The notes under the pieces were generated by a model, which was not told the DNA's origin, did no database searches, and was given only the letters and a program-made list of their open reading frames with translations. Positions 44,155-49,468 of a stretch of DNA of 49,468 nt are shown piece by piece (the stretch's first letter is position 1; each line of letters begins with the position of its first letter). This stretch comes from Bacteroidales bacterium (GTDB lineage: Bacteria > Bacteroidota > Bacteroidia > Bacteroidales > B18-G4), in assembly GCA_030618905.1 (NCBI GenBank), contig JAUXCL010000001.1, forward strand, positions 1 through 49,468, in the 5' to 3' direction. The position numbers were made by a program, and so were the translations under genes.

Positions 44155-44219
44155 AAAAAATAATGCCGCTCCCTTGTCCGCCGAAGTTTTAACGAAGGTG
44201 GAGAGCGGCATTATTTTTT
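44155..44219 (+). terminator. Long hairpin terminator after tRNA-Arg
   Basis: A perfect 17-bp stem joins 44155-44171 and 44203-44219 (cores TAATGCCGCTC and GAGCGGCATTA), and the distal arm ends in six T. An inner stem TCCGCC (44177-44182) with GGTGGA (44197-44202) stacks directly on it, leaving a 5-base bulge and a 14-base loop with two CGAAG copies. It starts one base after the tRNA. The size is much larger than needed for a terminator, so it may also be a repeat element. Confidence 0.75.
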
Positions 44220-44297
44220 ATTTACAATTCTGTATTTACAATTTAGATTATACAATTTTGACTTGAAAATTACTCTAAAGAAATAATAGATTTGGGA

Positions 44298-44663
44298 TCA
44301 ATCAGTAATAGCCTTTAGCTTACCAATAATTATGTCCAGCCGCTCTGTTTGGGTTGTAGAATATAAATTTCCCAGGATTGCTTCTTTCATCCGGGTACTT
44401 TCAATTATGGTTTTAAATTCTGCTTTCAGAAATTCCAAAACATTATTTTGGGCCTGAGTAATTATATCAATTAATTCAGTCAAGCTTGTAATTTCCAAGC
44501 TGATATCGATGTCTTTTGTAGGGCGGACATCATCGGCTGCTGGATCATTAATATACAAGCTCACTACCGCTCCTCCAACATATACAACACGTTGGTTGAG
44601 TTCCCCTAGACCCTCGGCAACAGTTTTTATTACACTTTTATTCAGAAGTGTGTTCTTTAACAT
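44298..44663 (-). CDS. Nucleotidyltransferase-fold protein, probably internally deleted
   Basis: This 121-residue protein begins with a nucleotidyltransferase core: VVYVGGAVVSLYINDP, then VRPTKDIDISLEI with the two Asp of the DxD metal motif. By my recollection of the family, which is about 200 residues, the C-terminal part (FLKAEFKTIIESTRMKEAILGNL ... RLDIIIGKLKAI) matches the normal C-terminus. The middle block with a third acidic residue and a conserved Trp-rich region seems missing, so the join lies at about residues 60-75. Such proteins are the toxin or modifier partner in pairs like AbiE or MNT. The start overlaps the wHTH stop by 7 bases. This copy is probably inactive. Confidence 0.7.
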   Translation of the reverse strand: MLKNTLLNKSVIKTVAEGLGELNQRVVYVGGAVVSLYINDPAADDVRPTKDIDISLEITSLTELIDIITQAQNNVLEFLKAEFKTIIESTRMKEAILGNLYSTTQTERLDIIIGKLKAITD

Positions 44664-45169
44664 ATTCGCTTCCTTAGTTCTTTAATAGCATATTCTTGTT
44701 CCCTGGCTTTTCCAATCCTCAGCGCATCAGTGAGTGCAAGAAGCTCGTATAAACCGGGGTCGTGCAAGCATGCTTTTGGAACTGATGGATGTAATGGTTC
44801 AATTGCTTGTCCCCTGATATCACCTTTGACATATGGCCAGACAACTGGTTCTGAGCTGTTTATTACCTTTGATAATGGTGCCGCTGAGAAAGCAGTTGCG
44901 ATGCCCCTGCTTATTGCCCCTGGTCGCTGGGGGTAAATATATTTAATGCCATACTGCAGAAATTCCAATAAAGCTTCTTTCATCAGTGACTTCTTATCTG
45001 ATGCAATTAAACCGGCGACCATAGATCTGTTGATGCTTTCACTTACCTCACTTGCGCTAATAAATAAACCATAGGCGATGTCCTTCATTAGCCAATGGTG
45101 ATCCTTGAGGGTTGCTATCTTTAGCAGGATTACAATGTCCTGCGGGCGCATTCCACTATGCTTTTTCAT
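44657..45169 (-). CDS. Winged-helix protein partnered with a nucleotidyltransferase
   Basis: This 170-residue protein begins with a winged helix-turn-helix (about 8-60: RPQDIVILLKIATLKDHHWLM, AYGLFISASEVSESINRSMVAGLI). Its C-terminal half has the conserved-looking segments EPVVWPYVKGDIRGQAIEPLHPSVP and DPGLYELLALTDALRIGKAREQEYAI. I recall this C-terminal type next to nucleotidyltransferase genes, so it is probably the antitoxin or regulator partner. I use ATG 45169 because TTG 45187 lies in the -7 element. The promoter contains a perfect 26-bp palindrome (45200-45225), which is a plausible autorepression site. Function beyond that is unknown. Confidence 0.8.
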   Translation of the reverse strand: MKKHSGMRPQDIVILLKIATLKDHHWLMKDIAYGLFISASEVSESINRSMVAGLIASDKKSLMKEALLEFLQYGIKYIYPQRPGAISRGIATAFSAAPLSKVINSSEPVVWPYVKGDIRGQAIEPLHPSVPKACLHDPGLYELLALTDALRIGKAREQEYAIKELRKRIC

Positions 45170-45184
45170 TGTAGTTGTTTCTTG

Positions 45185-45192
45185 CAAAGATA
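45185..45192 (-). promoter_or_regulatory. -7 promoter element of the wHTH/nucleotidyltransferase pair
   Basis: Minus-strand TATCTTTG, an exact -7 element, giving a leader of about 10-15 bases to ATG 45169. The palindrome at 45200-45225 covers the region where the -33 element would lie. Confidence 0.6.
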
Positions 45193-45199
45193 ATAAAAC

Positions 45200-45225
45200 A
45201 ATTCGCGATTCGCGAATCGCGAATT
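45200..45225. promoter_or_regulatory. 26-bp perfect palindrome, candidate operator
   Basis: Each half reads AATTCGCGATTCG on its own strand. CGCG occurs three times at 7-base intervals, so it can also be read as three heptamers (ATTCGCG, ATTCGCG, AATCGCG). It covers the -33 region of the wHTH promoter, a good place for a repressor. Both readings, operator or heptamer array, are open. Confidence 0.7.
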
Positions 45226-45312
45226 AAGAACTTTATTAAGCATGTGCCAGCATTGAAATTGCAAAACCTGGTGCAGAATAATAAGTTGACCCGTCTCTGC
45301 TATGCTCAGCAC

Positions 45313-45333
45313 GTCCCTCGACTCCCGTTCGAC
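45313..45333. repeat. Left inverted repeat of the GIY-YIG unit
   Basis: GTCCCTCGAC at 45313-45322 continues as TCCCGTTCGAC. It is the perfect inverse of GTCGAGGGAC at 45800-45809, and TCGACTCC at 45318-45325 is the inverse of GGAGTCGA at 45723-45730. It lies 65 bases upstream of the nuclease gene. Confidence 0.75.
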
Positions 45334-45397
45334 CTTAAAAGTAATTTTTCCAAATGTGCAGGAACGAATTTAGGATTTAAGGTATTAACAAATAAAA

Positions 45398-45709
45398 ATG
45401 CTTTTCTATATTTATTTGTTAGAATGCAATGATGGTGCCTATTATGTCGGTGTTACCAACAACCTTAACAGAAGGCTGAAAGAGCATCAAGCGGGAATTA
45501 GTTCGGGTTGTTTTACCAATTCGAGACAACCTGTCAGGTTAAAGAATTATAGGGTCTTTGAAAATATTAATGAAGCGATAAAAGTCGAGAAGAAATTAAA
45601 AAGATGGTCGAAAGCTAAGAAAGAAGCCTATTTCAAAAGAGATTGGAAAGCTTTGCATGATTTATCCAGTTGCAAGAATCCTTCATCTCATAAAAATCAC
45701 AATACCTAA
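45398..45709 (+). CDS. GIY-YIG nuclease (UPF0213/YhbQ type)
   Basis: This 103-residue single-domain protein has the GIY-like Y-I-Y at residues 4-6 and the YIG-like YVG at 16-18. The catalytic Arg lies in NLNRRLKEH (about 25-26), and a Glu in IKVEKKLKRWSKAKKEA carries the metal-site role. The C-terminus is short and polar. It has no DNA-binding domain of its own, like other solitary members, which have been proposed to act as structure-specific nucleases. The gene is enclosed by inverted REP-like repeats on both sides. The ATG at 45398 gives the standard start. Confidence 0.92.
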   Translation: MLFYIYLLECNDGAYYVGVTNNLNRRLKEHQAGISSGCFTNSRQPVRLKNYRVFENINEAIKVEKKLKRWSKAKKEAYFKRDWKALHDLSSCKNPSSHKNHNT

Positions 45710-45713
45710 ATAG

Positions 45714-45850
45714 GGATCGAGCGGAGTCGAGATCCACACCATAAAAAAAGATACCCCGCTGTCATCCCGAGCACCTCGACGATGCTCGGTATAAACTCCG
45801 TCGAGGGACCAGTACTTTAACCATGCTTAATATAAACTCCGCCGAGGGAC
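45714..45850. repeat. REP-like repeat cluster downstream of the GIY-YIG gene
   Basis: The cluster has a near-palindrome at 45714-45735 (GGATC ... GATCC around GAGCGGAGTCGA). A hairpin follows with stem CCGAGCA (45767-45773) and TGCTCGG (45783-45789) around a 9-base loop. Two 28-base direct copies lie at 45782-45809 and 45823-45850 (24 of 28 identical, period 41), each ending in a CGAGGGAC core. The first ends in GTCGAGGGAC, inverse to the left repeat. It starts within five bases of the GIY-YIG stop codon. Confidence 0.8.
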
Positions 45851-45875
45851 GAATTGAACAAAGAAACATAGAGCG

Positions 45876-45962
45876 CATAGAATACCCATAGAATACGCAT
45901 AGCACTATTTTCTAAATACTAAATACTTAATACTCAATACTTAATACTCAATACTTAATACT
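45876..45962. repeat. Short tandem repeats: 11-mer pair and heptamer array C
   Basis: Two 11-base units (CATAGAATACC, CATAGAATACG) at 45876-45897. Then seven 7-base units at 45914-45962: AAATACT, AAATACT, TAATACT, CAATACT, TAATACT, CAATACT, TAATACT, with a regular alternation of the first base. This is part of a 365-base gap without genes (45710-46074). Its last 110 bases (45963-46074) are A+T-rich and hold nothing I recognise. Confidence 0.85.
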
Positions 45963-46074
45963 ATTTTTACACCAATCACCATTTCTACTCCATTTGATAC
46001 TCTGCGCAAACACATTACTTCCGAAACATAATAACAGGAAAAAAATGAGATTTCGTTTCATAATATTTGATGAT

Positions 46075-47493
46075 TTATTTTTTGTAATTGATCTTCCAAA
46101 GAAAAATTACTGAGATGGAAAAAATTTCACTTCCTTGAATGAGGGAAAGCATATCCAGTGTGGAGATATAGAGCTCCATGAACCTGACATTAAGGCCAAG
46201 GCCAAAGGCCCATGCTGTGTTATTCAACTGATCATATGTTACCCCACTAAGAATGATGGGTGCTTTTTTCGCAGGTTGGTATTCCAATCCAAATGAATAC
46301 CTGGGCTTAAGGGCATTGGATGGCTGATTGTTGAAGCCTTTATTGAAATCAAAAGCCAGCCGCAATTGTCCTGGAAACTTCTTAAATAATTGGTCAAGCT
46401 GCACTGCAGCACCCAGGCGCAATGTGGTTGGCAGAGGAACGGTAAAAGCTCCTTCTTCCCGTTTGGAAACATTCGCATCTGCACTGATAGAATCAATCAG
46501 TTCTTCGTCCAGAGAACCCAGGATGGCAAAAGAAGCCTCTATCTTCCTGGTCCCTGCATTGCTGCTCCAATCCAGTTTGCCAATATCAGTTATAGCGAAG
46601 CCTACAGTTATTCCCTTTTGGAATTCGGCGCTGAATCCCAGGTCAAAGCCAATTCTTTTGCCAGCGGCTTTAGGGAATAAAATATTGTCCGGTTCTTTGC
46701 CATTGGGTTCAAGGAAATTAAGGAAAGTCATATCGGAGGAGAAAGAGCTTCTGATTGTAGCATCGAATGAAGCAGCAAGCAATGTATCTTGATGGGAAGC
46801 TGCAACAGAAGCGTTGATTACAATATCCTGGTAAACAAAGCCATTAAAATATTTAAGTGCTGCACCGCCCGACACACTTTTGAAAATCTTCCCATCAGGA
46901 TCATGATATAATCTCCGGGAATAAGACAATCCATAGGATCTGATCCACCATGTTTTGTATGTGAAATCATTAAGGGATATAGATCCGTCAAGTGGCTTAT
47001 GGTTATTCAAGGCATCCGCAACGAACCCTGGAAAATTAAGATAGGCGGCAATATAATCCGTCATGGTAAACGCAAAGGTTCCAATTTCCTCACTTGGCTT
47101 GATGCCAATGGAAAAGAACCCGATCACCGCACTTAATGATATAGATCCACCTTCGGTAAGTGTTTCTAATATTAATTCCGGGTCAAGGCGGCTTATGGCC
47201 CTATCGTCAATTACACCTGCATAATAATCAAAAGAAGATAAAGTTCGGCTTACTCCGTAACCCCGGGCTGTAAGGCTTGGGAATAAAATACTTATTTCTT
47301 CCCCGTCGGGCATCTTGTTAAGCAATCCCGGATTGATGCCCACCGAAAAAAGTCCATAGGAGTTGGCGGTATAAGTATTGGCCATACCAATATTACGTGC
47401 GTTGGTAAGGCCATAAGATCCGAATTGTGAATATCCTTTGAATGGCAGATAAAGAATGAGTATCAGCAGTAGATATTTATAGTGTCCCTTCAT
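46075..47493 (-). CDS. Outer-membrane barrel protein, DUF5723-like
   Basis: This 472-residue protein has a signal peptide (YKYLLLILILYLPFKGYS before QFG). A long barrel region follows, with motifs NARNIGMANTYTA, FSVGINPGLLN, FAFTMTDYIAAYLNFPGFVADAL and RLGAAVQLDQLF. The opening (NIGMANTYTANSYGLFSVGINP) resembles the DUF5723 or FadL/PorV-like families of Bacteroidota; I lean to DUF5723 without certainty. The start overlaps the ion-channel stop by four bases (ATGA), a strong sign of coupled translation. What it transports is unknown. Confidence 0.8.
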   Translation of the reverse strand: MKGHYKYLLLILILYLPFKGYSQFGSYGLTNARNIGMANTYTANSYGLFSVGINPGLLNKMPDGEEISILFPSLTARGYGVSRTLSSFDYYAGVIDDRAISRLDPELILETLTEGGSISLSAVIGFFSIGIKPSEEIGTFAFTMTDYIAAYLNFPGFVADALNNHKPLDGSISLNDFTYKTWWIRSYGLSYSRRLYHDPDGKIFKSVSGGAALKYFNGFVYQDIVINASVAASHQDTLLAASFDATIRSSFSSDMTFLNFLEPNGKEPDNILFPKAAGKRIGFDLGFSAEFQKGITVGFAITDIGKLDWSSNAGTRKIEASFAILGSLDEELIDSISADANVSKREEGAFTVPLPTTLRLGAAVQLDQLFKKFPGQLRLAFDFNKGFNNQPSNALKPRYSFGLEYQPAKKAPIILSGVTYDQLNNTAWAFGLGLNVRFMELYISTLDMLSLIQGSEIFSISVIFLWKINYKK

Positions 47494-48140
47494 TTGTCAT
47501 TCTTGCTGCTTGTGTACTTCCCGACCAGTACCGCTACAACCACTGCAATATAAAACTGTCCCCCCGTAGCCAGTAAAGCCGCCGGTATCCTGGTTTCTTC
47601 TCTAAGTGGCAGCACATCACCATAGCCAAGGGTGGTAAGGGTGATAAAACTGTAATAAATATAATCCATAAGGCTGAAAGAGACATCTTCGGAGATATTA
47701 TAAGCATTGTCATATATCCCGTTTAAGATGGCAAAAAGGAAGCCTCCACAAATTGCAAAAAGTAAATAAATTGTGATGGCCATCAGGATCATATTCAAAT
47801 CAACCCCCCTGTTTTTGATCATATGCCTGATCAACACATACAGAATGTATCCAAAATAAATGAAGAGAAAAAAATTGGTTATTCCAACTTCTACATCCGG
47901 GGTCTCTAAAAAATGCGTAATCCAGATTATGGCAAGCACAATAAATGCGATAACAAAACCGTACCTGAGGTTTTTCTCTTTATCGACAAGAATAGATACA
48001 CTTTGAATGGTCACTACAGATAATAGAATCGATATAATTATTCCACCAAACCAATTGTTCGAAACAAATGGAGGAATCAACAAAAACAAAACTACTGCGA
48101 TGAAAAGCAGCACATACCTGTTCTTGAAAAATGCATGCAT
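47490..48140 (-). CDS. Two-pore-type potassium/ion channel protein
   Basis: This 216-residue membrane protein starts with three or four hydrophobic segments. It then has a pore region of ion-channel type: a membrane helix, the pore helix with the selectivity filter TTLGYGDV (about 181-188), and a last helix (PAALLATGGQFYIAVVVAVLVG). The GYGD filter is the classic potassium signature. No regulatory RCK domain is attached. It is translated just before, and overlapping with, an outer-membrane protein gene, which suggests an envelope role together. The -7 element TATCTTTG lies at 48164-48171. Confidence 0.88.
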   Translation of the reverse strand: MHAFFKNRYVLLFIAVVLFLLIPPFVSNNWFGGIIISILLSVVTIQSVSILVDKEKNLRYGFVIAFIVLAIIWITHFLETPDVEVGITNFFLFIYFGYILYVLIRHMIKNRGVDLNMILMAITIYLLFAICGGFLFAILNGIYDNAYNISEDVSFSLMDYIYYSFITLTTLGYGDVLPLREETRIPAALLATGGQFYIAVVVAVLVGKYTSSKNDK

Positions 48141-48163
48141 AGGTGATGGATTTGAGTGTTGAC

Positions 48164-48171
48164 CAAAGATA
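48164..48171 (-). promoter_or_regulatory. -7 promoter element of the ion-channel operon
   Basis: Minus-strand TATCTTTG, exact to TAnnTTTG. The expected -33 region falls on the edge of heptamer array D. Confidence 0.5.
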
Positions 48172-48188
48172 ATGATAATATGTAAAGA

Positions 48189-48237
48189 GTGAACAGTGAA
48201 CAGTGAACAGTGAACAGTGAAGGGTGAACAGTGAAGG
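48189..48237. repeat. Heptanucleotide array D (7 units, GTGAACA/GTGAAGG)
   Basis: Four GTGAACA units, then GTGAAGG, GTGAACA, GTGAAGG, 49 bases. It lies between the divergent -7 elements at 48164-48171 (minus) and 48246-48253 (plus) and so covers the -33 region of both. Confidence 0.9.
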
Positions 48238-48245
48238 GAATTGGT

Positions 48246-48253
48246 TATATTTG
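48246..48253 (+). promoter_or_regulatory. -7 promoter element of the 230-aa barrel gene
   Basis: TATATTTG, exact, leaving a leader of about 45 bases. GGTG of the array (48223-48226) stands 19 bases upstream in place of TTTG. Confidence 0.5.
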
Positions 48254-48301
48254 TATTGATAAGCGATGTAATTTTATCTGATAAGCATAAATCTATTTGA
48301 T

Positions 48302-48994
48302 ATGAAAAAGCACCTTCTCCTCTTTATCATTGCAATATTTTTTATTCCACAATTATCCATTGCACAAAACAGCACAAAAAAGTACTGGGTAACCGGCTGG
48401 GAGATTCCGTTTCAATGGGCCAAGATTGATAATGACGGTGATGAATCGGGAAATGTCATGCGCTTTGCCCCGGCGATCAATATACAAACCCTGTTTAACC
48501 TGGATCCCAGCAAGGCCATAGGCTTCTTTACAGGAATTGGCGTGCGCAATGTGGGATTTATTTACAATGTGCCCCAGCAGCCAGTCAAGAAAAAATTCAG
48601 AACCTATAACCTGGCTGTCCCGGTAGCATTTAAGTTGGGTGACATGACCCGCACCTTTTTTTATGCAGGTTATGAAATTGAATTTCCATTTAGCTACAAG
48701 GAAAAAACCTTCAGGAATGAAGTCAAGGATGATAAATTTGTCGTTTGGTTTTCCGACAGGGTCCCTGTATTTTACAATAGTGTCTTTGTAGGGATCAACC
48801 TGTCCAAGGTATTCAACGTCAGGTTTAAATACTATTTTACCAATTTTCACAACAAGGATTATACAGCAGTTGTGAATGGGGAGGAGGTCCAACCATATAA
48901 AGATCTAAATGCCAACGTGTTTTATATTTCACTGAATATCAGCCTGTTCAAGAATGTGAGGTTCTATTATTCCGAATCTGATTTCAAAAAGTAA
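48302..48994 (+). CDS. Outer-membrane beta-barrel protein, unknown function (230 aa)
   Basis: A signal peptide (MKKHLLLFIIAIFFIPQLSIA before QN) is followed by an all-beta body. It has motifs IGFFTGIGVRNVGFIYN, RTYNLAVPVAFKLGD, FFYAGYEIEFPFSYKEK and FVGINLSKVFNVRFKYYF, and a C-terminal strand FYISLNISLFKNVRFYYS. The barrel prediction comes from alternating hydrophobic residues and aromatic girdles. I assign no family. It shares its upstream region with the divergent ion-channel operon, and heptamer array D lies in between. Confidence 0.78.
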   Translation: MKKHLLLFIIAIFFIPQLSIAQNSTKKYWVTGWEIPFQWAKIDNDGDESGNVMRFAPAINIQTLFNLDPSKAIGFFTGIGVRNVGFIYNVPQQPVKKKFRTYNLAVPVAFKLGDMTRTFFYAGYEIEFPFSYKEKTFRNEVKDDKFVVWFSDRVPVFYNSVFVGINLSKVFNVRFKYYFTNFHNKDYTAVVNGEEVQPYKDLNANVFYISLNISLFKNVRFYYSESDFKK

Positions 48995-49031
48995 AACTAC
49001 TGCCAGAGACATTGAAACAAAGCTAAAGTAC

Positions 49032-49468
49032 ATGCAATATTCAGATACGGGAATTAGAAGTTTCCGGATATCTTTTATTATTTTACTCATATATTTTGGT
49101 GCACTGTGCAACACTTCCAATGCCCAGTCTTTATTTAATCCCATACCATTTACCGATACAAATTATGTGGAACTATATTATACAGACCTGACCACCCGCC
49201 TGTATGGGTCAGTGAAATTTTTGCGTTTCTCGCTGATTGACCTGCAATGGAATCAACGCATACCATACCGCCCAAATACTAACTATATTTTTGGTTTTGG
49301 TGCGACATACAAGACCCTTACCCTGAATATTGGGCTTAATCTGCCATTTAATAAGAAATACGATTATAAATATGGCGATACTAAATACCTCGACCTGCAA
49401 AGCCATCTCTATATTAAAAAATATACGGTAGATGTGTATGTGCAATTTTACAAAGGATTCTTTCTTGA
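49032..49468 (+). CDS. DUF4421-like envelope protein (3' end beyond window)
   Basis: The frame is open from ATG 49032 to the right edge, 145 codons. After a signal segment (FRISFIILLIYFGALCNTSNA before QS), the pattern YVELYYTDLTTRLYGSVKF, then YRPNTNYIFGFGATYKTL, and GDTKYLDLQSHLY with VQFYKGFFL matches what I recall of the DUF4421 family of secreted Bacteroidota proteins. It starts 37 bases after the previous stop, so it could be co-transcribed. The function of this family is not known. Confidence 0.8.
   Translation, partial: MQYSDTGIRSFRISFIILLIYFGALCNTSNAQSLFNPIPFTDTNYVELYYTDLTTRLYGSVKFLRFSLIDLQWNQRIPYRPNTNYIFGFGATYKTLTLNIGLNLPFNKKYDYKYGDTKYLDLQSHLYIKKYTVDVYVQFYKGFFL

Noticed and set aside
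45313..45850. Insertion sequence with a transposase
   Set aside because: No transposase gene is present; the only gene is the GIY-YIG nuclease, so I report a repeat-flanked unit instead of an IS.
45876..45962. Possible CRISPR-like array
   Set aside because: Units are 7 and 11 bases without spacers and there are no cas genes.

Overview
The window is a chromosomal segment of a Bacteroidota (Bacteroidetes) bacterium. Evidence: a complete SprA, the giant outer-membrane translocon of the type IX secretion system; many outer-membrane beta-barrel proteins of Bacteroidota type; a B12-dependent ribonucleotide reductase; and at least a dozen intergenic regions carrying the phylum's -7 promoter element TAnnTTTG, some with the -33 element TTTG 19-21 bases upstream. 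I cannot place it to genus. There is no prophage, insertion sequence or CRISPR array. Most of the window is core metabolism and DNA maintenance. The unusual material is in the intergenic DNA and at 44.0-46.0 kb.

Layout. 1-4.2 kb (minus): an efflux-type operon of HlyD adaptor, small unknown protein, NTF2-like secreted protein and FtsX/MacB-type permease, the last cut by the left edge. 4.4-8.1 kb (plus): sigma-54 response regulator, NtrY-like histidine kinase and M28 peptidase; the regulator diverges from the efflux operon and a sigma-54-like site lies between them. 8.1-15.4 kb: phoH, polA and nrdJ. 15.4-25.1 kb (minus): tonB, vanZ, gcvH, sprA and ruvA. 25.2-35.1 kb (plus): malic enzyme, malate dehydrogenase, sirtuin, recX, prfB with its programmed +1 frameshift, an ArsC-like reductase, fumC, an M20 amidohydrolase and mtnA. 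35.1-38.5 kb: two beta-barrel proteins, a 25-residue-repeat protein, a polyprenyl synthase and a small zinc-ribbon protein. 38.5-43.9 kb: queG-ruvB, a USP-SPOR-USP trio and fructose-bisphosphate aldolase. 44.0-46.0 kb: tRNA-Arg(CCG) between repeats, a winged-helix/nucleotidyltransferase pair, and a GIY-YIG nuclease gene flanked by inverted repeats. 46.0-49.5 kb: a beta-barrel/ion-channel pair and two further envelope proteins, the last cut by the right edge.

How the genes fit together. Malic enzyme, malate dehydrogenase and fumarase are three linked C4-acid steps. ruvA, ruvB, recX, polA and the RNR gene serve DNA synthesis and repair. SprA and the TonB-like protein serve the outer membrane.

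The most interesting signals are: (1) several unrelated intergenic tandem arrays that share a unit of exactly 7 bp, two of which keep the same order of sub-unit variants; (2) the GIY-YIG gene enclosed by inverted REP-like repeats, which could be a REPtron-like unit; (3) a 26-bp perfect palindrome in the promoter of a wHTH/nucleotidyltransferase pair whose nucleotidyltransferase looks internally deleted; and (4) a terminator-promoter overlap that would yield a leaderless mRNA for the M20 amidohydrolase.
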